From a virus: a DNA stretch of 64,000 nt. The notes under the pieces are model-generated. The model ran no database searches, was not told the DNA's origin, and saw nothing but the letters and a program-made list of their open reading frames with translations. Of the stretch, positions 55,039 to 64,000 are shown one piece after another; position 1 is the first letter of the stretch; the number at the start of each line of letters is the position of its first letter. Made by a program: the position numbers and the translations under genes. The DNA lies in IMG/VR virus record IMGVR_UViG_3300025872_000036, positions 62,001-126,000 of that record; one strand, given 5' to 3'.

Positions 55039-56361
55039 ATGACAGCCATAACAACAAGAAATTTAAGAATCAATTCAGCCGAGCAACTTCTAGAATCGGT
55101 CTCAGAACCTGCCGCAACGTATTTGTACGTTGCTTATGGCAAAAATACACCTTGGGCAAATGATTCTCTTCCCAATACAGCCGTAGATACGACAAGCGAC
55201 AGAGACGATGTCTGGAGAAACATTATTGGCGGAAAACGAGTTACAGGTAACGATATTACTCTTGCAATAAAAAGAGTTAATTGGACAACAAATACAGTAT
55301 ATCAAGCGTATGATGACACTTCAAGCACGCTTTATGATGCCAACACTCAATTTTATGTAATGACAGATGACTATAACATCTACAAGTGTCTATACAATAA
55401 TAATTCAGCAAACTCTACAGTAAAACCAACATATGTTCAAGCAAGTTTCTCAAGCACAGAAGCTGATGGATATATTTGGAAATACATGTACACCCTCAAT
55501 ACCAGAGATAGACAAAAATTTCTGACAAATGATTGGATGCCGGTTCGTACATTGACAATTGATGATGCATCACAACAGTATGCTGTCGAACAAGCTGCCG
55601 TTGATGGTGCAATAGATGTTATTCTTGTCACAAATGGCGGATCAAATTATACAAACACATCAAATGTTACGGTAACAATTTCTGGTGACGGTAGTGATGC
55701 GACAGCAGTTGCATATGTAAATACGATTAGTAACACGATTGCTAATGTCGTTGTAACTACAAGAGGAACAGGATACACAACCGCAAATGTTACTGTGTCT
55801 GGTGGCGGTGGATCAAATGCGTCACTTCGTGCTATAATTGGACCTCAAGGTGGACACGGAAAAGATCCTGTTTATGAATTGGGTGGCTCAAACATTCTTA
55901 TGAGCGTTAGAATTGATGGTGATGAAGATGGAGCATTGATTGCAAACAACGATTATAGACAAGTTAGTATAATCAAGGATCCATTGATATACAATTCATC
56001 AAATGCATTTACAAATACTGTATTTTCACAAACATTGACTTTGTCAATTGCCGGTTCTGGTCCTGATTATGTTTCAGACGAATATGTTTATCAGGGTGCG
56101 TCTCTCGATTCTGCAACGTTTAGTGCCCGAGTTCTTTCTTGGAATACTTCAACAAACATAATGAAGGTTACAGAATATACGGGAACACCAACAACAACCA
56201 CATTGAATGGGCAAGTTTCTGGCGGAAATCGTTTCATAACTTCCATTTCAAATCCAAACTTAAAAAATCGTTCTGGACAAGTCATATACATAGACAATAT
56301 AACACCAGTAACAAGAGTTGATGATCAAGCAGAAATAATGAAGATAGTCATAAAATACTAA
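55039..56361 (+). CDS. 8: gp8 baseplate wedge
   Basis: 440 residues. LYVAYGKNTPWANDSLPN, VWRNIIGGKRVTGND and DGYIWKYMYTLNTRDRQKFL are the T4 gp8 pattern. Around 190-275 it has an inserted GSNYT/GTGYT module shared with other baseplate proteins. Confidence 0.9.
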   Translation: MTAITTRNLRINSAEQLLESVSEPAATYLYVAYGKNTPWANDSLPNTAVDTTSDRDDVWRNIIGGKRVTGNDITLAIKRVNWTTNTVYQAYDDTSSTLYDANTQFYVMTDDYNIYKCLYNNNSANSTVKPTYVQASFSSTEADGYIWKYMYTLNTRDRQKFLTNDWMPVRTLTIDDASQQYAVEQAAVDGAIDVILVTNGGSNYTNTSNVTVTISGDGSDATAVAYVNTISNTIANVVVTTRGTGYTTANVTVSGGGGSNASLRAIIGPQGGHGKDPVYELGGSNILMSVRIDGDEDGALIANNDYRQVSIIKDPLIYNSSNAFTNTVFSQTLTLSIAGSGPDYVSDEYVYQGASLDSATFSARVLSWNTSTNIMKVTEYTGTPTTTTLNGQVSGGNRFITSISNPNLKNRSGQVIYIDNITPVTRVDDQAEIMKIVIKY

Positions 56362-56370
56362 GGAAGTCAG

Positions 56371-59300
56371 ATGACAGATAAGATTGTTCCATCAGAAACC
56401 GTATCAACACCATACTATAATGATTATGACGAAACAAAAGATTTCTATAGTGTTTTATTTCGTCCTGGATTTGCCGTTCAGGCTCGCGAACTAACACAGC
56501 TTCAAACAATTCTACAAAAGCAAGTACAGCGCTTTGGTGATCACGTTTTCAAGAATGGTAGCATTGTAACTGGCGCACAAATTTCAACATCGTTCGCTAC
56601 TGCTTTAAATCTATCATCTCAATATTCTGGCTCTGACATTACTGTCACAAACTTTGATCGCAAATATGTAAACAATACGACAAATACGACTTCAACAATT
56701 GCATCCGCATTCGTTCTTAAGACTGAATCTGGCACAACTCCAGTTTTGATGGTCAAGTATATTACCGGCGATGAGTTTGCAAATGATACGATCAATGCAG
56801 CTAACTCTAGTGATTTTGCTGTAGTTTCTGGTCCCCAGGGAACAGGTTCAGTTGCAAGTATTTCAGAAGGCGTGATGTTTGTTGATGGTTATTTTGCTAG
56901 AGTTGCTGATCAAACAATCATTTTGGAAAAATATTCAAAAACACCATCTTATAGAGTTGGTCTAGAATTAAACAAGACTATCGTTTCTCCAACTTCAGAC
57001 ACATCTCTTCTTGATCCTGCACTGGAAGCATCGAATTATCAAGCGCCGGGTGCGACAAGATACAAGTTGGAACTCGTTCTTGCAAAAAGAACACTAACAA
57101 GTACTGACGATAGTCAATTCATTGAACTTCTTCGTGTTGAAAATGGTGTGATAAAAAACATCATCAAATATCCTATCTATTCAGAATTAGAAAAAACATT
57201 GGCAAGAAGAACCAATGACGAGTCAGGTAGTTACACTGTACGTCCATTCAATATTCGTCTAAGAGATCATGCGAATACGACACCAAATGCTGAATTGTTC
57301 ACTGTTAGCCTAAGTCCAGGAAAAGCATATGTTCAAGGATTTGAGTATGAATTAGTATCTCAACTAGACTTGACAAATGAACGTTCTCGCACGACATCAA
57401 ACGTAAATAATTATCCACTATCATTGAACTATGGTAATTATGTAATTTGTACAAATGCAAATTCAACAGGTGGAGCAACAGCAACTGGATTCTTCAAGAT
57501 TGATGATTCCGGTATTGGTCCACAACTTGTAGACCTGCATTCAGTAATTCGTAGTTCAATTAACACCAATAATTCTACTGTATATGCTGCAACAAAAATA
57601 GGTACGGCAAGAGTTGTGAGCGTTGACTATGATAGTGCATCAAATACTCAAAATTCACAAACATATAATTACAGAGTTTATTTGAATGATTTTACATTTT
57701 CAAATGTAACGGGAACCATATTTGCAAATACATCAAATGATAGGATTGTTCTTGCAAATATTGCTAATTTAGCAGCTGCACAAACTGTCTCAGCAGTTGC
57801 AAATGCATATACTGGTGCAATAATAAGAATTGCAAACGGGTCTCTGTCTGGATTAACAAGAACAATCGTGAACTATGACGGTTCAACAAGAACCGCAATC
57901 CTAGATTCTAATTTGTCAATGACATCAGTTTCCGCAAATGTAGATCGTTGGTCGATTGATTTCTCGGCTAAAGATGTTGAAGCATTTGCAAACATCGTCG
58001 CCGGAACAACGACAACACCAGTTTCCATTGGTGGTTCGATGGATGTGTCTGCATCAAGTAGAGTTACAAATCCATTGACCGCAAATACATCGGGTTCGAC
58101 GCAGATTACTGACCCAAGATTTAGCAAATATTTGTTTGAACTGCCGCAAAATTATATTGCAACTGGTATAAGCGATCAGACATACGACTATTTCAAAGTA
58201 CTTCAAACTGCAGTTCCTTTCACTTCAGGCGTAACTAGCGCAATTAGTGCTGGCGCAGGAGAGGTCTTCCTTTCAAATGGAACTCAGTCGTCAACCCAAA
58301 CTCTAGAAAATTTCATTGTCATAATTCGTGACAATCAAGGATCCACAATTGGAGCAAATGGTTCAATTCTTCCATTTACGCCAACTGGCGCTTCAATCGT
58401 AGTCAACAACGGCGGAACACCAACTGCAACATTTACCGCATATCGTGCAAATACGTTTACTGCAGATATTCTTGCAAAGGTTACGATCAATTCTGGCACG
58501 AAGATAAACGAAAAGTTAAAAACGTTCATTTCCTCAAACTCTACTCATATTCTGACACAAGGTGGAACTGCAAATGCTACATTTGCAAACGTGTCTGTTT
58601 ATTCAGCAGTGGGTCAGGTTCACTTGTCAAATCCTAATAAGACACCGGGTCTAAAGGATAGTCTATATACTTCAGACGTATATCAAATTGACAAGATTTA
58701 TGATATTGGAACTGCAGCGTTTACTTCAGGAACCGCATTATCCGCATACACAGATATCACAGCAAGATATTCTATTGATACCGGTCAGAGAGACGATCAT
58801 TATGATCACGGCGGTATCACATTCTTACCAGGATATTCTCCACCTACAGGTAATGTCGTGGTGTGCTTTAGTTACTTCAAGCACGAATCAGGTAGTAGCG
58901 ATGGATTGGGCTATTTCTCGGTCGATTCATATCCATTCTATGCAAATATACCACAGTATATAAGTGCATCTTCTGGCGAAACACACGATTTAAGAGATTG
59001 TATCGACTTTAGACCAAGAAGACAAGACAATTCAAATACATCGCCCGGTTATACTCTTCAAAACTTTAGAATTGGATTACCAAATCAGGAATTCTCTGCC
59101 GATTATCAGTACTATTTGGCAAGAAGAGATAAAGTTGTTCTTACAAAAGATAGAGTATTTCAAGTTATAAAGGGTGTTCCATCTCTAAATCCAGTCTCAC
59201 CACGAGAGCCTGAAGGATCAATGGTTCTTTATAACTTGACCGTGCCTCCGTATACAGCAAGTCCTGCAAACGTAATCATAAAGTTTGTAGAAAACAAGCG

Positions 59301-60990
59301 TTACACCATGCGAGATATTGGCGCGATTGAAAAGCGTGTTGAAAATCTAGAGTATTATACAGCATTGAATCTTCTAGAAAAAGATACCGAAGTCATGTCG
59401 ATCAAAGATGTCAACGGTCTTGATCGCACAAAGAATGGTATTCTTGTTGATTCATTCAAGGGACACTCAATAGGTGATGTAAGAAATCTTGATTATAAGT
59501 GTTCTATTGACTTTAGAACAGAAGAATTAAGACCACAAACAAATACAAACGCACATTTCTTGGATTATGATTTTTCAACAAGCACCGCAGTTGTTTATAA
59601 CTCGGGTCTTGTCACTCTTCCATTTACGGAAGAGATCATGATAACTCAAAATGTAGCATCGCAAACAGTAACTGTTCAGCCATACTTGTTTGCAAGATTT
59701 GTCGGATCTGTATACATGATTCCTGAGTCTGATTGGTACTTTGAAAAGTACGAATTGCCAGATGTCAATATAAATTACTCGGGTGAAAATGATGGATACT
59801 CAAGTCTACAATCTGCTCTCACAGGTGCAGTATCTACGTTTGATACTGAGTTTGGTCATTGGGAAACAAGATCAACCGGTGCAGAAATTGTTACATCCGA
59901 AGTAAACGAGCAAGGCAGAAACGGTCTTCAAATTTGGGAAAACGGAGTAAATAGAACAACAACAGTTGGTGGATTCCAAAATGGATTCCTTAGACGTTCA
60001 TCATTTGATCAAATATCTCAAGTTGTCAATGACCGCGTCGTTAATCTTGGCGTAACACCAATCATGCGTCAAATTGACATTGACTTTGTCGGAATGTCAT
60101 TGAAGCCTAGAAAAGTCGTTTATTATTACTTTGACGATGTCAACGTTACGGGTTATGTGCAAAGGGCAAACGAACTTGTATTTTCTGGTAATAATTTCTT
60201 TGATATTGTGAATAGTGAAAAAATTACGTCTGGTGCAAATGCTGCAAACGTGATTCTATCACGAACATTATCTTCAACAAACGTTGCTTATATCACCGAT
60301 GTCGTAGGAAATGTTCTTGTAGGTCAAACATGGACAGGTGCAAGATCTGCAAATACCGCGACTGTTGTGTCGTATAGACATTATTCAGGAACAGCAAGAA
60401 GTGCAAATTCAACTGCAATAAATCTATCGTTTGATGCGGCAAATACTGATAGTTTTTATGTCGGAAATACAATGTATTTTGTTGATGGTCTTGGTGTTGG
60501 CGAGTCTTATAGAATCGACTCATATGTCGGCTCAACAAGAACCGCTTCAAACACAGCAGGATTTACAACTATACCAGGATCAAATACAAGATATTCGATT
60601 GGTAACTCAAAGACAAATGAATTTGGTCAAATTGCAGGTACATTTGTAGTGCCTAAGAATTCAACGATCAAGTTTAGAACTGGCGAAAGAAAGTTCAAGA
60701 TCATTGACGTTGCAAATGGAGTTTCTGCAAATTCAACGACCGTCGGTGAAGGCCGATTCATAGCACAGGGTCTACTCGGCGTTTCAATTGGAGTTACAGC
60801 AACCAGAGTACCATCACCAACTTATTATCCAAGCGGTTCATATTATTACGATTCTGACGCCATGGGAGCATCATCTGGACATGGTGGTTTGGGTGATCCT
60901 GGTACTATGGGTGGTGGTGGCGGATCATTTGGTCCAGATGGAAACGACGGCTCCGGCGACGGCGCCGCCGGAGGTGGAATTGGAAATTAA
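56371..60990 (+). CDS. DUF4815-type giant tail/baseplate protein (gp10-region)
   Basis: 1539 residues. FYSVLFRPGFAVQARELTQLQTILQKQV with DHVFKNGSIVTGAQ is the DUF4815 start found in marine T4 phages. A long beta-rich Ser/Thr/Asn-rich fibre body follows, and the C-terminus is almost pure Gly/Asp/Ser (HGGLGDPGTMGGGGGSFGP). Probably attached at the baseplate edge as fibre or wedge. Host-recognition role is inference. Confidence 0.75.
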   Translation: MTDKIVPSETVSTPYYNDYDETKDFYSVLFRPGFAVQARELTQLQTILQKQVQRFGDHVFKNGSIVTGAQISTSFATALNLSSQYSGSDITVTNFDRKYVNNTTNTTSTIASAFVLKTESGTTPVLMVKYITGDEFANDTINAANSSDFAVVSGPQGTGSVASISEGVMFVDGYFARVADQTIILEKYSKTPSYRVGLELNKTIVSPTSDTSLLDPALEASNYQAPGATRYKLELVLAKRTLTSTDDSQFIELLRVENGVIKNIIKYPIYSELEKTLARRTNDESGSYTVRPFNIRLRDHANTTPNAELFTVSLSPGKAYVQGFEYELVSQLDLTNERSRTTSNVNNYPLSLNYGNYVICTNANSTGGATATGFFKIDDSGIGPQLVDLHSVIRSSINTNNSTVYAATKIGTARVVSVDYDSASNTQNSQTYNYRVYLNDFTFSNVTGTIFANTSNDRIVLANIANLAAAQTVSAVANAYTGAIIRIANGSLSGLTRTIVNYDGSTRTAILDSNLSMTSVSANVDRWSIDFSAKDVEAFANIVAGTTTTPVSIGGSMDVSASSRVTNPLTANTSGSTQITDPRFSKYLFELPQNYIATGISDQTYDYFKVLQTAVPFTSGVTSAISAGAGEVFLSNGTQSSTQTLENFIVIIRDNQGSTIGANGSILPFTPTGASIVVNNGGTPTATFTAYRANTFTADILAKVTINSGTKINEKLKTFISSNSTHILTQGGTANATFANVSVYSAVGQVHLSNPNKTPGLKDSLYTSDVYQIDKIYDIGTAAFTSGTALSAYTDITARYSIDTGQRDDHYDHGGITFLPGYSPPTGNVVVCFSYFKHESGSSDGLGYFSVDSYPFYANIPQYISASSGETHDLRDCIDFRPRRQDNSNTSPGYTLQNFRIGLPNQEFSADYQYYLARRDKVVLTKDRVFQVIKGVPSLNPVSPREPEGSMVLYNLTVPPYTASPANVIIKFVENKRYTMRDIGAIEKRVENLEYYTALNLLEKDTEVMSIKDVNGLDRTKNGILVDSFKGHSIGDVRNLDYKCSIDFRTEELRPQTNTNAHFLDYDFSTSTAVVYNSGLVTLPFTEEIMITQNVASQTVTVQPYLFARFVGSVYMIPESDWYFEKYELPDVNINYSGENDGYSSLQSALTGAVSTFDTEFGHWETRSTGAEIVTSEVNEQGRNGLQIWENGVNRTTTVGGFQNGFLRRSSFDQISQVVNDRVVNLGVTPIMRQIDIDFVGMSLKPRKVVYYYFDDVNVTGYVQRANELVFSGNNFFDIVNSEKITSGANAANVILSRTLSSTNVAYITDVVGNVLVGQTWTGARSANTATVVSYRHYSGTARSANSTAINLSFDAANTDSFYVGNTMYFVDGLGVGESYRIDSYVGSTRTASNTAGFTTIPGSNTRYSIGNSKTNEFGQIAGTFVVPKNSTIKFRTGERKFKIIDVANGVSANSTTVGEGRFIAQGLLGVSIGVTATRVPSPTYYPSGSYYYDSDAMGASSGHGGLGDPGTMGGGGGSFGPDGNDGSGDGAAGGGIGN

Positions 60991-61031
60991 TAAAGATATT
61001 TACAAATTAGATTGAACAGGAAAAATAAAAA

Positions 61032-62543
61032 ATGCCAGCATTAGTAGCACAAACATTTTCTATAGACGCATTTCTCTATCGTGAAGGCGTGTTTCTATCT
61101 AGTGTCGATCTATTTTTTGTCAATAAGGATTCCTCAGGCATTCTTCCCATCGAAGTTCAATTACGACCAACAAGAAATGGATTTCCTCTTTCTAGTTACG
61201 CAATTCCAAATTCGCGTGTTTCGATTGATGCAATTCGTGTAAATACATCTGATTTGCCTGATACGACAGATCCTGATACAGCAACAACATTTAAATTTCC
61301 TGCTCCAGTTTATCTTGAGCCAGGGGGTGAATATGCACTTGTAGTCTATTCTGATAGTCCTGAGTATGTTCTTCACTCCGCTAAAATTGGCACACCAATT
61401 CTTGGAACAGATAGACTTGTCTCTAAACAGCCAGCATCAGGTGTGTTATTCAAGCCGCAAAATGCTTCACAATGGGTTCCTTTTGCAGATGAAGACTTGA
61501 TGTATGTTCTTCGTAAATGCGTATTTACGACAGGTAGTACTGGAACTGCAATCTTCAATGTTCGTGCACCATCTTCAAATGTTGAAATGGATGCAATGTA
61601 TGTTAGAACCGATCAAGTAAAATTTGCAACTTCTAGTGTTGATTACGCATATAAAGCAACATTGAAATCAACAGGAACTCTTGATTCTTCTTACACATCC
61701 TTTCTAACAAACAAAGACTATGAGTTCATTGATGGTTTTGGTCGCAGAAGAATTGATGTAAATAGATCAGATCAGTTTGTTCTCAAGTCTGAAATGTCAA
61801 CATTAAATGAAGACGTTTCTCCATATGTTGACGTACAGAGAGCGGGTTTGTTTACGATTGAAAACATCATCAACAATGCAAATCTATCAAATGCAGTTGT
61901 AGTCGTTACCGACGGTGGCGCAGGTCATAATCTATCAAATAGCATGACTGTAACAATCTCTGGTGGGAATGGAAGCGGAGCGACAGCAGTTGCAAACGTC
62001 ACACCTTCCGGAACAATTGATAGGATCTATATTACCAGCTTTGGTTCAGGATATACAGAAACACCAACAATCACAATAGAAAATGCATTTGCAACAAGAA
62101 ATGCATCTGCCATCATCTTGGGTGAGACCAGAAGTTCTGGTGGTAATTATCTTGCTCGCTATATTAGCCGTCGTGTTACCTTAAATGACGGTTTTGAATC
62201 AAGTGATCTTCGAGTATTCTTGACTGCATACAAGCCTCCAGCTACAGGTATTGAGGTATATTACAAGATACTAAATGCCGATGATTCGGATGATTTTGAT
62301 ACGAAACCATATACAAGAATGTTACAATACACACCATCTGGAGTAACATCCACAAACTACAATGATTATATTGAATATGAATATCGTCCATCGTTGAACA
62401 CGGATTCAATTCTTTATACAAGTGGAACTACAACGTATGATACCTTCAAATATTTTGCGATAAAAATCGTGCTAAGTAGTTCGGATACAACACTTGTGCC
62501 TAAAGTTCGTGACATGAGAGCAATTGCTCTACCAGCAGGATGA
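61032..62543 (+). CDS. Tail/baseplate fibre-associated protein
   Basis: 503 residues. Begins AQTFSIDAFLYREGVFLSSV, a pattern like a C-terminal part of the DUF4815 proteins (perhaps split here). A GAGHN...GSGATAVANV...GSGYTETP module lies at about 288-352. Beta-rich, structural. Confidence 0.65.
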   Translation: MPALVAQTFSIDAFLYREGVFLSSVDLFFVNKDSSGILPIEVQLRPTRNGFPLSSYAIPNSRVSIDAIRVNTSDLPDTTDPDTATTFKFPAPVYLEPGGEYALVVYSDSPEYVLHSAKIGTPILGTDRLVSKQPASGVLFKPQNASQWVPFADEDLMYVLRKCVFTTGSTGTAIFNVRAPSSNVEMDAMYVRTDQVKFATSSVDYAYKATLKSTGTLDSSYTSFLTNKDYEFIDGFGRRRIDVNRSDQFVLKSEMSTLNEDVSPYVDVQRAGLFTIENIINNANLSNAVVVVTDGGAGHNLSNSMTVTISGGNGSGATAVANVTPSGTIDRIYITSFGSGYTETPTITIENAFATRNASAIILGETRSSGGNYLARYISRRVTLNDGFESSDLRVFLTAYKPPATGIEVYYKILNADDSDDFDTKPYTRMLQYTPSGVTSTNYNDYIEYEYRPSLNTDSILYTSGTTTYDTFKYFAIKIVLSSSDTTLVPKVRDMRAIALPAG

Positions 62544-62544
62544 T

Positions 62545-62754
62545 ATGACAAAAGTCAAAATTACAGATACTCAATATGTCCGCGATATTCATTCAAAAGC
62601 CATTTTGAATACAAATAAGGCGCAACTTGATGAATACAAGGTAAAGAAGAACATGATGGCCAAAGTCAATGAAATAAATACATTAAAGCAAGAAGTTTCT
62701 GAAATCAAGGATACCATGAACAAGATACTAGCATTGTTGTCGGAGAACAAATAA
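62545..62754 (+). CDS. Conserved small T4-type protein
   Basis: 69 residues: TDTQYVRDIHSKAILNTNKAQL with a coiled-coil end, conserved in marine T4 phages at this place (recollection). Shares a base with the next ATG. Confidence 0.65.
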   Translation: MTKVKITDTQYVRDIHSKAILNTNKAQLDEYKVKKNMMAKVNEINTLKQEVSEIKDTMNKILALLSENK

Positions 62755-63641
62755 TGGCAGTCAGTAATGTTGCATTGACAAATACTTTTGATCAATGGAG
62801 ATTGGTTACCAATCAACTTGCTGTCATTGCAAATGACATCCTCGATGATGGTCGTCAAACATATCGCAACTTGATTGCAAATGTTGCAACGTCAAATACC
62901 GTTGTTTCAAACGTCGTTACAATTTCGGCGATGAATGTTGAACCAACAATTATCGCAGCCTTTGCAAAGGCTAATGCCGCAAACGTTGCATTTGATGTTG
63001 CTAATGCTGGATTTAACAAAGCAAATACTGCTGCATCAATAGGTTCTGCGGCTTTTGACAAGGCAAACACTGCTAATGTTGTTGGATCTGGTGCATTTGA
63101 CAAGGCAAATAGTGCGAATGTTGTAGCAGTCTCCGCGTTCAATGCAGCAAATACAGGTACACCTGCGGGCGTCATAATGCCTTATGCGGGATCATCTGAA
63201 CCATCTGGTTGGTTGTTCTGTTCCGGTAATGCTGTTTCCAGAACAACATATTCTGGACTATTTTCTGCAATTGGAACAACATATGGTCCAGGAGATAATT
63301 CAACGACATTCAATCTACCCGATCTTCGTGGTCGTGTAATTGCTGGTCGAGACGACATGGGCGGCACTGCAGCATTGCGTGTTACTGATTCTGGCTCAAA
63401 TGCAAATAGTGGCATTGCTGGAACTACGCTTGGTGCAAATGGCGGTACACAGACACACATACTAACAACAGCTCAGCTGCCTACGTTTAACATGAGAAGC
63501 ACTACAGCCACAAGTTCTCCTGCACATGGTGATTTTGCACCATTCCCTGTTGCTGATGATGTAAATGTCACAGTCGGTGAAAATTATCCACACTTGAATA
63601 TGCAGCCAACAATAATTCTCAATTACATAATTAAAACATAA
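62754..63641 (+). CDS. Tail fibre with collar domain
   Basis: 295 residues. Residues about 60-125 are repeats of AFDKANTANVVGSG type. Then a phage tail-collar domain: MPYAGSSEPSGWLFCSGNAV, TYGPGDNSTTFNLPDLRGRVIAG (in parts). C-terminal part HLNMQPTIILNYIIKT is the typical collar end. It is probably a short receptor-binding fibre like gp12. Confidence 0.85.
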   Translation: MAVSNVALTNTFDQWRLVTNQLAVIANDILDDGRQTYRNLIANVATSNTVVSNVVTISAMNVEPTIIAAFAKANAANVAFDVANAGFNKANTAASIGSAAFDKANTANVVGSGAFDKANSANVVAVSAFNAANTGTPAGVIMPYAGSSEPSGWLFCSGNAVSRTTYSGLFSAIGTTYGPGDNSTTFNLPDLRGRVIAGRDDMGGTAALRVTDSGSNANSGIAGTTLGANGGTQTHILTTAQLPTFNMRSTTATSSPAHGDFAPFPVADDVNVTVGENYPHLNMQPTIILNYIIKT

Positions 63642-63652
63642 CGGAAATTTAA

Positions 63653-64000
63653 ATGTCAAATAGCACTCAATTTGAAGCCGAAAAACACAAAAAATTTGCT
63701 CTTTTAGTTAGTGAATTTACTTTTGGGTTTTCACACAAAGATTTTTTGTGTGATGGTGTAACATATTGTTTTAGTCTACACGAATTTGCACATCTACTTA
63801 TAGGCTATATCGGTGGTGTTCAAACATTTCCTGTTAGAACACATGACGGAACATTGCTGACATTAAATAGACAGCAGCTTGAAAAACTATTTGGTGCAGC
63901 ATACATGAACGTACTAAAGCAGAGAGATATTGAATTTGCAGCAAATTATAAAAAATGGATTGATTGCGAGACAATTGAAGATCTGAATAATTTGAATCCA
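63653..64000 (+). CDS. Hypothetical protein, cut by window end
   Basis: 116 residues visible, MSNSTQFEAEKHKKFALLVSE. AYMNVLKQRDIEFAANYKKW resembles helical phage tail-associated proteins (DUF4376-like), not firm. Follows the collar fibre with 11 bases between, so it may be a fibre chaperone. Confidence 0.6.
   Translation, partial: MSNSTQFEAEKHKKFALLVSEFTFGFSHKDFLCDGVTYCFSLHEFAHLLIGYIGGVQTFPVRTHDGTLLTLNRQQLEKLFGAAYMNVLKQRDIEFAANYKKWIDCETIEDLNNLNP

Overview
The window is part of a large T4-type myovirus genome (Caudoviricetes). The T4 landmarks are RNase H, gp32, gp33, gp59, PhoH, a head-completion gp4, and a baseplate/tail block with gp26, gp51, gp54/gp19-like, gp48, gp53, a gp27-like hub, gp5, PAAR, gp25, gp6, a gp7-like giant, gp8, a DUF4815-type protein and a tail-collar fibre. 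The overall flavour is that of the marine/soil T4 relatives rather than enteric T4. The host is probably an alphaproteobacterium: the phage carries its own circularly permuted tmRNA gene with an ANDN-type degradation tag, an organisation typical of alphaproteobacteria. This host call is inference.

Layout. 1-5.3 kb: an RNase H operon and many small genes, including a QueF-fold protein without its catalytic cysteine. 4.5-7.4 kb: a small GD/H protein, a DUF6745 protein and tetrapeptide (x-[DN]-Q-V) repeat microgenes. 7.4-12.1 kb: small early genes, each group behind its own sigma70-type promoter, a dual-specificity phosphatase and a second repeat-gene pair. 12.1-23.1 kb: a markedly GC-rich block of about 28 small genes separated by near-identical promoter cassettes, with a GP88-family protein, a P-loop ATPase, several paralogue pairs and one frameshifted hexapeptide-repeat gene. 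23.1-23.46 kb: a 370-base non-coding region with a 13-bp hairpin, tandem imperfect repeats and a promoter overlapping a palindrome. 23.46-24.9 kb: nine consecutive microgenes overlapping stop-to-start, most with Q-V repeats. 25-35.2 kb: accessory and metabolic genes (SGNH hydrolase, probable 2OG oxygenase, DUF1289, PstS, Dps, radical SAM, PhoH, PD-(D/E)XK nuclease). 35.14-35.52 kb: the permuted tmRNA. 35.5-38.2 kb: SleB-type hydrolase, gp33, gp59, gp32. 38.2-43.0 kb: a minus-strand structural block. 43.0-64.0 kb: the AT-rich plus-strand baseplate and fibre operon.

Two promoter classes are visible. Early-type promoters are TTGACA-N17-TATACT-like, and many share an ATTCCCAA-like sequence just after the -35 box. 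At several genes the predicted transcription start coincides with the start codon, suggesting leaderless mRNAs. Late-type promoters resemble T4 (N)ATAAATA and precede structural genes, Dps and others, consistent with the encoded gp33. The most notable observations are the permuted phage tmRNA, a probable -1 programmed frameshift fusing gp26 to gp51, the Q-V repeat microgene arrays with their DUF6745 neighbour, the cysteine-less QueF homologue, and a gp7-like protein whose LamG domain is split by a duplicated module.
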